The translations under genes were made by a program, and so were the position numbers. Under the pieces are notes generated by a model. That model worked only from the letters and a program-made list of their open reading frames with translations. It was not told the DNA's origin and searched no databases. From Pseudomonas cavernicola (GTDB lineage Bacteria > Pseudomonadota > Gammaproteobacteria > Pseudomonadales > Pseudomonadaceae), in NCBI RefSeq assembly GCF_003596405.1, contig NZ_QYUR01000003.1:1-64000 (forward strand): a stretch of DNA of 64,000 nucleotides. The letters run 5' to 3'. Shown piece by piece: positions 7,463 to 15,936 of the stretch (position 1 is its first letter; each line of letters begins with the position of its first letter).

Positions 7463-8656
7463 TCAGGCGCGAACGCGGGGCTCTTTCGGCATCCCCAGGG
7501 CGCGTTCGGCAATGATGTTGCGTTGGATTTCGTTGCTGCCGCCGTAGATCGTGTCGGAGCGAGTGAACAGGTACAGCGACTGCAGGCGGTTGAGCTGGTA
7601 AGGCGCCGCCTCGATCAGCTCGGCCTCGGCGCCGAGCACGTCCATCGCCAGCTTGCCGAGGTTGGCGTGCCAGCTGGACCAGAACAGCTTGTAGATCATC
7701 GCGTCCTTGCGCAGCGCCCCATCCTGGGCGCCGGAGAGCATGCGCAGCGAGTTGTAGCGCATGATCCGCAGCCCGCCCCAGGCGTCGGCCAAACGCTGAC
7801 GCAAGATTGGATCACGAGCAGCGCCATTGGCCTTGGCGATGGCGATGATCTCGTTCAGCTCATTCTGGAACTGCATCTGCTGGCCGAGGGTCGACACGCC
7901 ACGCTCGAAGCCGAGCAACGCCATGGCGATCTTCCAACCCTCGCCGGGCAAACCGACGATGTTGCTCGCGTCGGTTTCGGCATCATCGAAGAACACCTCG
8001 TTGAATTCCGAAGTACCAGTGAGCTGCTCGATCGGTCGTACCGTGATATTCGTCTGCGCCATCGGAACCAGGAGGAACGACAGGCCGTGATGACCGACGC
8101 TGCCCGGCTCGGTGCGGGCGATCACGAAGCACCAGTCGGACTCGTGGGCCAGCGAGGTCCAGACCTTCTGCCCATTGATCCGCCATGTGCCGCTAGCCTG
8201 ATCCAGCACCGCGCGGGTCTTGACGTTGGCCAGGTCGGAACCGGCGCCCGGCTCGGAATAACCCTGGCACCAGAACTCGCTGCCGTTGACGATGCCCGGT
8301 AGAAATTTGCGCTGTTGCTCCGCGTTGCCGAAGGCGGCGATGGTCGGTCCGGCCAGGCCCTCACCGATATGCCCCATGCGCCCCGGCCCACCGGCGCGGG
8401 CGTATTCCTCGTGAAAGATCACCTGCTGGCTGATCGACAGGCCGCGCCCGCCGTGCTCCGGCGCCCAGCCCACGCAGGTCCAGCCGCCCGCGGCGAGCGT
8501 GCGCTCCCAGGCTTTGCGCTCTTCAGGGAACATGTGTTCGTCGCCCGGCCCGCCGCGAAAGCGCAGCGGCTCGAATTCCCCACAGAGGTGGTCCGCCAGC
8601 CAGCCGGCGACTTCCTGGCGGAAGCACTCGTCTTCCGTGCTGAAACTGATCTTCAT
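7463..8656 (-). CDS. Acyl-CoA dehydrogenase (FadE30/FadE29-like subunit)
   Basis: This is a full-length acyl-CoA dehydrogenase of 397 residues. The middle flavin-binding segment is near WCQGYSEPGAGSDLA and the C-terminal YGGSNEIQRN motif contacts FAD. It overlaps the stop of the preceding dehydrogenase by four bases (ATGA). Such side-by-side pairs encode the alpha2beta2 heteromeric dehydrogenases that are characteristic of steroid catabolism. Adjacency to ipdF suggests a FadE30-like role, introducing a double bond into HIP-CoA. The exact position in the pathway is inferred. The last 318 bases are repeated at the left window edge. Confidence 0.88.
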   Translation of the reverse strand: MKISFSTEDECFRQEVAGWLADHLCGEFEPLRFRGGPGDEHMFPEERKAWERTLAAGGWTCVGWAPEHGGRGLSISQQVIFHEEYARAGGPGRMGHIGEGLAGPTIAAFGNAEQQRKFLPGIVNGSEFWCQGYSEPGAGSDLANVKTRAVLDQASGTWRINGQKVWTSLAHESDWCFVIARTEPGSVGHHGLSFLLVPMAQTNITVRPIEQLTGTSEFNEVFFDDAETDASNIVGLPGEGWKIAMALLGFERGVSTLGQQMQFQNELNEIIAIAKANGAARDPILRQRLADAWGGLRIMRYNSLRMLSGAQDGALRKDAMIYKLFWSSWHANLGKLAMDVLGAEAELIEAAPYQLNRLQSLYLFTRSDTIYGGSNEIQRNIIAERALGMPKEPRVRA

Positions 8657-9840
8657 GGCTGCTCCCCCAGTGGCTGTTCATCCAGCAGCGCGACGGCGAT
8701 CCGCTCGCGGTGCAACGCTGGCGCGCCGAGAAAGCTTTCAGTGGCGCGAGCGCGTTTGAAGTAGAGGTGCGGGTCGTATTCCCAGGTGAAACCGACGCCG
8801 CCGTGCAGCTGGATCGACTCCGCCGCGCAGTGGAAGAACGCCTCGGAGCACTGCGCCTTGGCCAACGCCGCCGCCAGCGGCAGTTCGGTCGTGACCTGCG
8901 CGTCGCCCGCCGGATCGAGCAGCTCCTGCGCCACGCAGGCGGCGTAATAAGCCGCCGAACGCGCGCACTCGACTTGCAGCATCATGTCTGCCGCGCGGTG
9001 CTTGAGTGCCTGGAAGCTGGCGATGGGACGGCCGAACTGCTGGCGTTCCTGCATGTAGGCGACGCTCAGGTCGAGAACCTGTTGAGCGCCACCGGTCTGC
9101 TCGGCGGCCAGGCCGATGCAAGCCAGTTGAAGGATGCGTTCGAGTTGCGGCCAGGCCGTACCAAGCTCGCCCATCAGGCAATCGGCACCGAGATACACAT
9201 TGTTCAGTTGCAACCGCGCCTGTCGACGGGTCTGGTCCATGGTCGGCAGCGCGTGGCGCTCGATGCCAACACTGTCGGCCGCCAGGGCGAACAAACTGAC
9301 TCCCGCCTCGCCCGTCGAGCCAGGGGTTCTGGCGGCGACGATCAGCAGGTCGGCGCTGTGTCCATCGAGCACGTAATTAAGGGTGCCATTGAGCACGAAG
9401 CCCTCGCCTTCCGCGAGTGCAGTGGCCTGCACCGTCTCGGCATCCCAACGGTTGGCGCTGGTGAAAGCCAAGGTGCCGGTGATGCTGCCCTCGGCGATGC
9501 GTGGCAGCCAGTCGGCTTTCTGCCGCTCGCTGCCGGCCAGCAGCAGCGCCGGGGTGGCCAGGCAGGCGGTGGCAAAGAACGGCGAACAAAGCAGGCGTCG
9601 GCCCATCTGTTCCAGGAGTATTGCCAGCTCGACATAGCCCAGGCCCAGGCCGCCGTACTCCTCGGGGATATGGATCGCCGGCCAGTACATCTCGCCACAT
9701 AGGCGCTGCCAGAGTTCGCGGTTATAGCCATGCTCACTGGCCATCGCCGCCCGCACCGCTGCGGAATCAGACACATCCGCGAGAAAGCTCTCGGCGGACG
9801 CGCGAATCATTTCCTGCTCGTCGCTGAACGCAAATTCCAT
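8653..9840 (-). CDS. Acyl-CoA dehydrogenase, partner subunit
   Basis: This 395-residue acyl-CoA dehydrogenase starts MEFAFSDEQEMIRASAESFL and carries the HGGVGFTWEYD motif near its C-terminus. Its neighbour has the complementary NEIQRN motif. That division of motifs is what heterotetrameric steroid acyl-CoA dehydrogenases show. The start is placed at 9840, where the family N-terminus begins; the open frame extends about 150 bases further upstream but has no family features. It is the first gene of the minus-strand operon that runs to about 3.9 kb. Confidence 0.87.
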   Translation of the reverse strand: MEFAFSDEQEMIRASAESFLADVSDSAAVRAAMASEHGYNRELWQRLCGEMYWPAIHIPEEYGGLGLGYVELAILLEQMGRRLLCSPFFATACLATPALLLAGSERQKADWLPRIAEGSITGTLAFTSANRWDAETVQATALAEGEGFVLNGTLNYVLDGHSADLLIVAARTPGSTGEAGVSLFALAADSVGIERHALPTMDQTRRQARLQLNNVYLGADCLMGELGTAWPQLERILQLACIGLAAEQTGGAQQVLDLSVAYMQERQQFGRPIASFQALKHRAADMMLQVECARSAAYYAACVAQELLDPAGDAQVTTELPLAAALAKAQCSEAFFHCAAESIQLHGGVGFTWEYDPHLYFKRARATESFLGAPALHRERIAVALLDEQPLGEQP

Positions 9841-10433
9841 AGGTGCGCCTTCTGCTCGTCTGGCGGGGCGAATACGGCTACGCCCCCATCGCGAGAGAGT
9901 CTGGAGGCTCAGGGTAATTGCGGAATCGTTACCGCTGCCTAGTCCGAATGGCCGATGCCGGAGCGTCCTGCCCCTGGTCGGCCAAGTACTCACCGAGTCC
10001 CCTTCCCAACCCGCACGGCGCCACCATCCACACCGCCCTCCGCGACCTCACCCAAGGCGACCACTCCATCGCCGTCGATAAGCGCGGCTTGGCGTGACGG
10101 CTGGGGGGAGTTTGCGGTTGACGGCTAAGCGTCACTGAGATCGGGCCCGAAACGCAGGGCGTACTCGCCCGTTAGGGCAATGTGCCGGGTGGACTGCGCA
10201 ATGAGATAGGCCTGCCTATGTGGCAGGCAGAAATCGGCCAGGAGCAGAAAGTCAGTAGTGTCTGCGAAACACAGGGCGATTCATTTATGGCTCCCAAGAA
10301 ACTCCTCAATGGGTGGGTTTTCCACCTATCGAGGTGTCCGGGAAATTAGACCGCTACACTCCAGGCCATGGAGCCCTGCCGCACCTACGAGGCGTCTTTC
10401 CAAGTTCTATTCTCTTGGAGGGAGGAGAAATCG
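9841..10433. other. Divergent intergenic region with short coding-like remnants
   Basis: This region separates the minus-strand steroid operon from the plus-strand TPR gene, so it should hold both promoters; no clear box was recognised. Two stretches look like gene ends. On the plus strand about 10010-10096 reads as a frame ending HSIAVDKRGLA. On the minus strand about 10278-10131 reads as an open frame ending LTGEYALRFGPDLSDA. Neither has a start codon or a recognised family. They may be relics of a regulator. Confidence 0.4.
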
Positions 10434-12107
10434 ATGCGTGACTATTACGATTTGGGTACATACAGCCGGCCGGTGACGACGAACTCGTCGGAGGCTCAGG
10501 TCTGGTTCGATCGTGGTTTGCTATGGTGCTACGGCTACAACCACGAAGAGTCCATACATTGTTTCCGCAAGGCAGCCGAACACGATAAAGGTTGCGCGAT
10601 GGCCTATTGGGGCATCGCGTATGCCTCCGGTTCGAACTACAACAAGAAGTGGGAGGCATTTGCAGAGGAGGAATTGAAGGAGGCCGTGGCCGATGCGCGC
10701 CGGGCGACGGAAGCTGCGCTGGCGCGTATGGACGGTGCAACGCCAGTGGAGCAGGCGCTAATCCGGGCACTGGAGCAACGCTACCAGTCGGATCAGGTGG
10801 TGAGCCATGCCGAGCTCTGCACCTGGAACGATGCCTACTCGGCGTCAATGCGGGGTGTCTACGCCGCCTTTCCCGACGATCTTGATGTCAGCGCGCTGTT
10901 TGCCGAGGCGATGATCAACCGCACGCCCTGGCAGTTATGGGACCTCAACAGCGGCGCACCGGCGCAGGGCGCGGATACGCTTGAGGCGGTGGCCGTGCTG
11001 GAACAGACGCTGCGGCTGATGGACGAACGCGGGGATGCGCCGCACCCGGGCGTGCTGCACATGTATGTTCATACCATGGAGATGTCGCCCCACCCGGAAC
11101 GGGCGTTGCGGGCCTGCGATGCCCTGCGCGATCTGGTGCCGGATGCGGGACATTTGCGCCACATGCCGTCGCATATTGACGTGCTCTGCGGCCATTACTA
11201 TGCGGGGATGGTTACCAATAGCAAGGCGATCCTGGCCGACCGAAAATATCTAGAACGGGAAGGGCCACTCAACTTCTACACCCTCTACAGAAGTCACAAT
11301 TATCACTTCAAGCTCTATTCGGCGATGTTTCTCGGTCAGTACCGCCCGGCCCTGGAAGCAGCCAATGAACTGATCGCGACCATTCCGGAAGAACTGCTGC
11401 GCGTGACGCAGCCGCCTATGGCCGACTGGGTGGAAGGCTTTGTAGCGATGAAGGTGCACGTGCAGGTACGGTTTGGCAGGTGGCAGGAGATTCTTGCCGA
11501 ACCCCTGCCCGACGACCCGGAGCTGTACAGTGTGACGACGGCGATGCTCCATTACGCCAAAGGGGTGGCGCACGCGGCTGGGGCGCAGATAGCAGCCGCA
11601 GAAGCAGAGCAACAACGCTTCCTTGACGCGTTCGCCCGGGTGCCGGAGACGCGGTACATCTTCAACAACAAATGCACGGATATTCTGGCGATTGCCGCCG
11701 CCATGTTGCGGGGGGAAATCGAGTATCGCAAGGGCAAACACGACAGCGCCTTTGCCCATCTGCGCCAGGCGGTGAAACTGGACGACGGCCTGCCCTATGA
11801 CGAGCCGTGGGGCTGGATGCAGCCGGCCCGGCATGCGTTGGGTGCGCTGCTTCTGGAGCAGGACCGGGTAGAAGAAGCAGCGCAAGTTTATCGGGCCGAT
11901 CTGGGGCTGGACAATACGCTCAGTCGGGCGTCCCAGCATCCGGACAATGTGTGGAGTCTGCACGGGTATGTGGAGTGTCTGCACCGACTTGGCAAGCACG
12001 CGGAAGCGACGGCCGTGCAGACCCGCCTCGATCTGGCTATGGCCCGGGCCGATGTGGAGATCAGTGCGTCCTGTTTTTGCCGGGTTGGAGATGGCTGCTG
12101 CAAGTGA
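10434..12107 (+). CDS. TPR-repeat protein of unknown function
   Basis: This 557-residue cytoplasmic protein is built of helical TPR-like repeats (for example residues about 20-60 with WFDRGLLWCYGYNHEESIHC, and again around 415-520). The central block HMYVHTMEMSPHPERA...HLRHMPSHID is rich in His and Met, is conserved in a family of proteobacterial TPR proteins, and might bind metal. There is no signal peptide or membrane segment. The start follows GGAGGAG seven bases upstream. It is monocistronic and lies between two steroid operons, but nothing in the sequence ties it to steroids. Function unknown. Confidence 0.8.
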   Translation: MRDYYDLGTYSRPVTTNSSEAQVWFDRGLLWCYGYNHEESIHCFRKAAEHDKGCAMAYWGIAYASGSNYNKKWEAFAEEELKEAVADARRATEAALARMDGATPVEQALIRALEQRYQSDQVVSHAELCTWNDAYSASMRGVYAAFPDDLDVSALFAEAMINRTPWQLWDLNSGAPAQGADTLEAVAVLEQTLRLMDERGDAPHPGVLHMYVHTMEMSPHPERALRACDALRDLVPDAGHLRHMPSHIDVLCGHYYAGMVTNSKAILADRKYLEREGPLNFYTLYRSHNYHFKLYSAMFLGQYRPALEAANELIATIPEELLRVTQPPMADWVEGFVAMKVHVQVRFGRWQEILAEPLPDDPELYSVTTAMLHYAKGVAHAAGAQIAAAEAEQQRFLDAFARVPETRYIFNNKCTDILAIAAAMLRGEIEYRKGKHDSAFAHLRQAVKLDDGLPYDEPWGWMQPARHALGALLLEQDRVEEAAQVYRADLGLDNTLSRASQHPDNVWSLHGYVECLHRLGKHAEATAVQTRLDLAMARADVEISASCFCRVGDGCCK

Positions 12108-12440
12108 TGCCCATCTGCGGTGCATCGAGACGACTGATGGCTCCCACGCTCCAGCGTGGGAGCCCCAGCCCGCGACGCTCTGCGACGCAAATCAACAGGT
12201 GGACGCTGGAGCGTCAAGAGATGCGTTCCCACGCAGAGCGTGGGAACGATCAAAATACCGCGCGGGTTTCACCCGCCGTCCAACTATAGGAGCGGTTTTA
12301 TCCGCGATGGGATCGCACCCAGTAGAAAAAGCATCGCGGATAAATCCGCTCCTACACCCCGCTTAACTTCGCGCTGGCTGCTTTTGTGGAAGCGGATTTA
12401 TCCGCGAAACGGTACGAGTAGCGCCTACAGGGGCCGGGGC
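12108..12440. repeat. Cluster of REP hairpins between convergent genes
   Basis: Between the TPR gene and the SDR lie at least four hairpins: GGCTCCCACGCT/AGCGTGGGAGCC (12139-12164), GACGCT/AGCGTC (12202-12215), GTTCCCACGC/GCGTGGGAAC (12225-12247), and a long imperfect pair with TAGGAGCGG...TATCCGCGAT against ATCGCGGATAAATCCGCTCCTA (12287-12354). A lone half copy of the last type lies at 12387-12409. They may act as bidirectional terminators. No gene is seen here. Confidence 0.8.
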
Positions 12441-13316
12441 TTAGCTGCCATACACCTTCTGCGCCGGCACGGCCTGGGTCATCAGTTGCTCCACCGCCGC
12501 GCCGACCTCGGCCGCCAACCAACGACCGCCCTTGTCCAGCTCCGGGCCTTTGCGCCAGCCATCGGCGATCGACAGCTTGCCGCCCTCGACCTCGAACATC
12601 CGCCCACTGACCGCCTGCGACTCTTCCGAGCCGAGCCAGACCAGCAGCGGCGCGACGTTTTCCGGGGCGAAGTAGTCGAAGCCCTCTTCCGGCTTCTTCA
12701 TCACCTCGGCGAACACCTGCTCGGTCATGCCGGTGCGGGCGGCCGGGGCCAGGGCGTTGGCGGTGATGCCGTAACGGCCCAGCTCGGCAGCCTGCACCAG
12801 GGTCAGGGCGGCGATGCCACCCTTGGCGGCGGCGTAGTTGGACTGGCCGATGGAACCTTGCAAGCCGGCGCCGGAGCTGGTGTTGATGATCCGCGCGCGG
12901 ACCTGGGCGCCGCCCTTGGCCTGCTCGCGCCAGTACTGGACAGCATGGCTGGCGATGCAGAAATGACCCTTGAGGTGCACCGACATCACCGCGTCCCAGT
13001 CCGCTTCAGTCAGGCTGGCGAACATGCGGTCGCGGCAGATGCCGGCGTTGTTCACCAGCACGTGCAGATCGCCGAAGCTCTCGACGGCCTGGCGCACTAT
13101 CAGCGCGGCGTCATCGTAGCGGGTGATGTCGTTGCTGTTGGCAACTGCCTCGCCGCCTTGCGCGTGGATTTCAGCGACCACGACTTGCGCCGCTTCGAGG
13201 TTGATATCGTTGACCAGCACCTTCGCGCCTTCGGCGGCGAAGGCCAGCGCATAAGCCTTGCCCAGCCCGCCGCCGGCGCCGGTGATGATCACTACACGGT
13301 CTTTGCAAATTGCCAT
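12441..13316 (-). CDS. Short-chain dehydrogenase, MFE-2-like
   Basis: This 291-residue SDR has TGAGGGLGKAYA at residues 12-23, NNAG at 89-92, and Ser148, Tyr161 and Lys165 as the catalytic set. The long form resembles the dehydrogenase part of peroxisomal multifunctional enzyme 2 and the SDR Rv3548c of the mycobacterial cholesterol locus. Probable reaction: NAD-dependent oxidation of a 3-hydroxyacyl-CoA derived from the steroid. The start at 13316 has a GGAGA ribosome site. It is the last gene of the upper steroid operon, separated from fadA6 by 250 bases carrying a REP element. Confidence 0.83.
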   Translation of the reverse strand: MAICKDRVVIITGAGGGLGKAYALAFAAEGAKVLVNDINLEAAQVVVAEIHAQGGEAVANSNDITRYDDAALIVRQAVESFGDLHVLVNNAGICRDRMFASLTEADWDAVMSVHLKGHFCIASHAVQYWREQAKGGAQVRARIINTSSGAGLQGSIGQSNYAAAKGGIAALTLVQAAELGRYGITANALAPAARTGMTEQVFAEVMKKPEEGFDYFAPENVAPLLVWLGSEESQAVSGRMFEVEGGKLSIADGWRKGPELDKGGRWLAAEVGAAVEQLMTQAVPAQKVYGS

Positions 13317-13502
13317 TGTTGTTCTCCGGGAATTCAGGGGTTGCATGGTTCGTTAATCCCCCCTCCCTTGCTTCATAAAAGAAAGGGAGAGGGGAGCAAA
13401 GCGGGGCTTGTTTATTGGGTCCCCGCCTGCGCGAGGACGACGGTGGTGGCGGAGAGTTTCCCTGCACCACGTCATTCCCGCGGAGGCGGGAATCCAAAGA
13501 AC

Positions 13503-13562
13503 CGTAGGGTGGGCCTTGGCCCACCGTTCACGACCGCTGGTGGGCTGAAGCCCACCCTACCG
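13503..13562. repeat. REP-like double hairpin
   Basis: Same family as 1598-1656: CGTAGGGTGGGCC, then GGTGGGCTGAAGCCCACC closing with CCCTACCG. It touches the stop codon of the FadA6-like gene. A CCCTCCC/GGGAGGG-type hairpin at about 13370-13394 lies just downstream. Confidence 0.8.
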
Positions 13563-13566
13563 CGCT

Positions 13567-14715
13567 TCAAAGCCGTTCGATGATGGTCACGTTGGCCTGC
13601 CCGCCGCCTTCGCACATGGTCTGCAGGCCGTAGCGGCCGCCACTGCGTTCCAGCTCGTGCAGCAAGCTGGTCATCAGGCGAGTACCGGTGGCGCCGAGCG
13701 GATGGCCGAGGGCGATGGCGCCGCCGTTGACGTTGGTCTGCTCGTGCGGATAGCCGGTCTCTTTCAGCCAGGCCATGGCCACCGAGGCGAAGGCTTCGTT
13801 GATCTCCACCCGGTCGATCTGATCCAGGCTCATGCCGGCGCGTTTGAGTGCGTAGGCGGTGGCCGGAATCGGCGCGGTAAGCATCCAGACCGGGTCTTCG
13901 GCGCGCACGCTGAGGTGTTGGATGCGCGCCCGCGGGGTCAGGCCGTAGCGCTTCAGTGCCGCCTCCGAGACGATCAACATAGCGCTGGCGGCGTCGCAGG
14001 TCTGGCTGGAGACTGCCGCGGTAACCCGGTCGCAGCCGAACAGGAAGTCCAGCTCGGCCATCTTCTCGAGGCTGGTCCGGCGCGGGGTTTCGTCATGCTG
14101 CACGCCGGCCAGCGGGACGATTTCGCGGGCGAAGCGGCCCTCCTCGATGGCGCGCAGGGCGCGGTTGTGGGACTCCAAGGCATAGGCTTCCAGCTCGGCA
14201 CGGGACAGCCCCCACTTCTCGGCGATCATCTGCGCCGAGCGGAACTGGGTCGGCGGCTGCTTGCCGTACCGCTGTACCCAGCCTTCCGAGCCGGTGAAAG
14301 GATCGGTAAAGCCTAGCGGCTCGGCAGCGGTCATCGCCGAAGAGATCGGGATCTGCGTCATGGTCTGCACGCCACCGGCGATCACTACATCCTGGGTACC
14401 GCTCATCACCGCCTGCGCGGCGAAATGCACGGCCTGCTGCGAGGAACCGCACTGGCGGTCGATGGTGGTGCCCGGCACCTCCTGCGACAACCCGGCAGCC
14501 AGCCAGCTGGTACGGGCGATGTCGCCGGCCAGCGGACCGATGGTGTCGACGCAACCGAAGATCACGTCATCGTACTCGTGATCGGGAATGCCGTTGCGCT
14601 CGACCAGTGCGCGCAGCACGTGCGCACCCAGGTCGGCGGCGTGGATGTGGCTCAGGCCACCCTTGCGCCGACCGGTAGGGGTACGGACGGCGTCGACTAT
14701 GTAGGCTTCGGGCAT
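13567..14715 (-). CDS. fadA6: FadA6-type thiolase
   Basis: This 382-residue thiolase has Cys89 in IDRQCGSSQQ, His338 in GGAIALGHPLGATG and Cys368 in QTMCEGGGQANVTIIERL. The IPISSAMT and TMCEGGG.ANVTIIERL blocks are those of FadA6 from the KstR2 regulon. FadA6 acts after IpdAB has opened ring C and releases acetyl-CoA from the resulting dioxo-dicarboxylic CoA ester. It lies downstream of a dehydrogenase pair, echA20, ipdC, ipdB and ipdA on the same strand, which strongly supports the assignment. Confidence 0.92.
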   Translation of the reverse strand: MPEAYIVDAVRTPTGRRKGGLSHIHAADLGAHVLRALVERNGIPDHEYDDVIFGCVDTIGPLAGDIARTSWLAAGLSQEVPGTTIDRQCGSSQQAVHFAAQAVMSGTQDVVIAGGVQTMTQIPISSAMTAAEPLGFTDPFTGSEGWVQRYGKQPPTQFRSAQMIAEKWGLSRAELEAYALESHNRALRAIEEGRFAREIVPLAGVQHDETPRRTSLEKMAELDFLFGCDRVTAAVSSQTCDAASAMLIVSEAALKRYGLTPRARIQHLSVRAEDPVWMLTAPIPATAYALKRAGMSLDQIDRVEINEAFASVAMAWLKETGYPHEQTNVNGGAIALGHPLGATGTRLMTSLLHELERSGGRYGLQTMCEGGGQANVTIIERL

Positions 14716-14750
14716 TTGGATACCTCGGTTGAAGATGGTTGAAGGCGATG

Positions 14751-14870
14751 CCCCTCTCCCCAGCCCTCTCCCGTAAAACGGGAGAGGGGGCTGTCCGTGC
14801 CTTCATAACATTCCGCACAGACCGCTTGTCTCCCCTCGCCCATTCATGGGAGAGGGGCCGGGGGAGAGGG
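14751..14870. repeat. CCCTCTCCC/GGGAGAGGG hairpins
   Basis: Two strong hairpins lie in the 155-base gap between fadA6 and the upstream dehydrogenase: CCCTCTCCCGT/ACGGGAGAGGG at about 14765-14789, and CTCCCCTCGCCC...GGGAGAGGGG at about 14829-14855, followed by another GGGGAGAGGG. The same family occurs near 13370 and inside the element at 22742-22964. They may lower readthrough into fadA6. Confidence 0.75.
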
Positions 14871-15926
14871 TTAGAAGGTCTGGCCGGCACCCAGGCTGAT
14901 ATCCCCGTCGAACAACGCCGCCCGAATCCGCGCCTTGTGCTGGCCGCGGTCGCCCCAGACCTTGTCCAGGGCCCAGGCGCGTTTCATAAACAGTTGCAGG
15001 TCGACCTCCCAGGTGTAGCCCATGGCGCCATGGGTCTGGATGGCGTTCTTCGCCGCCAACAGCGCGGCCTCGGCGCAAACCAGCTTGGCGTGGGATACCT
15101 GCACATCCTGCCCCGGCAGACTGTGGGCGACCGCGTAGGCGGCGCGGTACAGCGGCCCCTTGGCGAACTCGATCTGCACCGCGACGTTGGCCATCAGGTG
15201 CTTGACCGCCTGGAAGGAGCCGACCGGCTTGCCGAACTGCTTGCGCTCGAAGCTGTAGTCCACCGCCAGATCGACCATGCGCTTGGCCAGGCCCAGCAAC
15301 TGGGCAGCCGTGCCCAGAGCACCGCGATTGAAGGTCGCAGCCCACAGCATCCGGCCCTGCTCGGCTTCGGCGACGCAGGTGGCGGCACTCGGCGTCCAGT
15401 CGACACGAAACAGCTGCCGGCTGGGGTCGACCGACTCGTTACGGGTCAGGCTCACCACCGAACGCGGCACGGCGTGCACTTCGTCGCCGTGGGCCAGCAA
15501 CAACAGGTCGGCGACCTGAGCGTCGGCCACCAGTTGATTGCCCGGCTGGCCCACCGCCAAGCGCGCTCGGCCCTCGGCCACCCGCGTCAGCCACTCGCTC
15601 TTGAGAGCCAGATGCGTATCGTCCAAGGCGGTGAGCAGCGGCACGCCGACCAACATGCTGTCCACTAGCGGTTCCGGCAGGCCGGCATAGCCGCACTCCT
15701 GGGCCAGCAGGACGAAGTCCAGCTCGTTCAGACCCAAGCCGCCGAAGGCTTCCGGCACGCTCAGGGCGGTCAGGCCCAGTTCGACCAATTGCGCCCAGAG
15801 CTCGTCGCTGCGGCCGCTGTCGGTTTGCCAGAGTTCGCGGATGCGCTCCGGGGTGACCTCGTTAGTCAGGAAGCTCCTGACGTTGGCCTGAAACAGCAGT
15901 TGATCCTGGCTAAAGCTAAAGTCCAT
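14871..15926 (-). CDS. Acyl-CoA dehydrogenase, short partner subunit
   Basis: This 351-residue acyl-CoA dehydrogenase begins MDFSFSQDQLLFQANVRSFL and carries THGAMGYTWEVD near its C-terminus. It is short for the family, like FadE32/FadE33 (about 320 residues) of the cholesterol ring-degradation regulon. The start at 15926 lies ten bases after the stop of its partner; the open frame extends upstream into that partner but those residues are not family-like. It is expected to form a heterotetramer with the product of 15937-17103 and to oxidise a late ring C/D CoA thioester. Confidence 0.85.
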   Translation of the reverse strand: MDFSFSQDQLLFQANVRSFLTNEVTPERIRELWQTDSGRSDELWAQLVELGLTALSVPEAFGGLGLNELDFVLLAQECGYAGLPEPLVDSMLVGVPLLTALDDTHLALKSEWLTRVAEGRARLAVGQPGNQLVADAQVADLLLLAHGDEVHAVPRSVVSLTRNESVDPSRQLFRVDWTPSAATCVAEAEQGRMLWAATFNRGALGTAAQLLGLAKRMVDLAVDYSFERKQFGKPVGSFQAVKHLMANVAVQIEFAKGPLYRAAYAVAHSLPGQDVQVSHAKLVCAEAALLAAKNAIQTHGAMGYTWEVDLQLFMKRAWALDKVWGDRGQHKARIRAALFDGDISLGAGQTF

Positions 15927-15936
15927 CGTCTGGTCC

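Larger units (their letters stand above)
3928..7780. repeat. Right arm of the 7.8-kb inverted repeat
   Basis: This is the reverse complement of 1-3852. Unlike the left arm it continues into intact flanking sequence: the acyl-CoA dehydrogenase at 7463-8656 is complete and in frame here. It is therefore the likely parental copy and the left arm the derived one. Confidence 0.97.

Noticed and set aside
12139..12409. Repeated hairpins as a CRISPR array
   Set aside because: The repeats are palindromic, of different sequence and irregular spacing, with no cas genes; they are REP elements.
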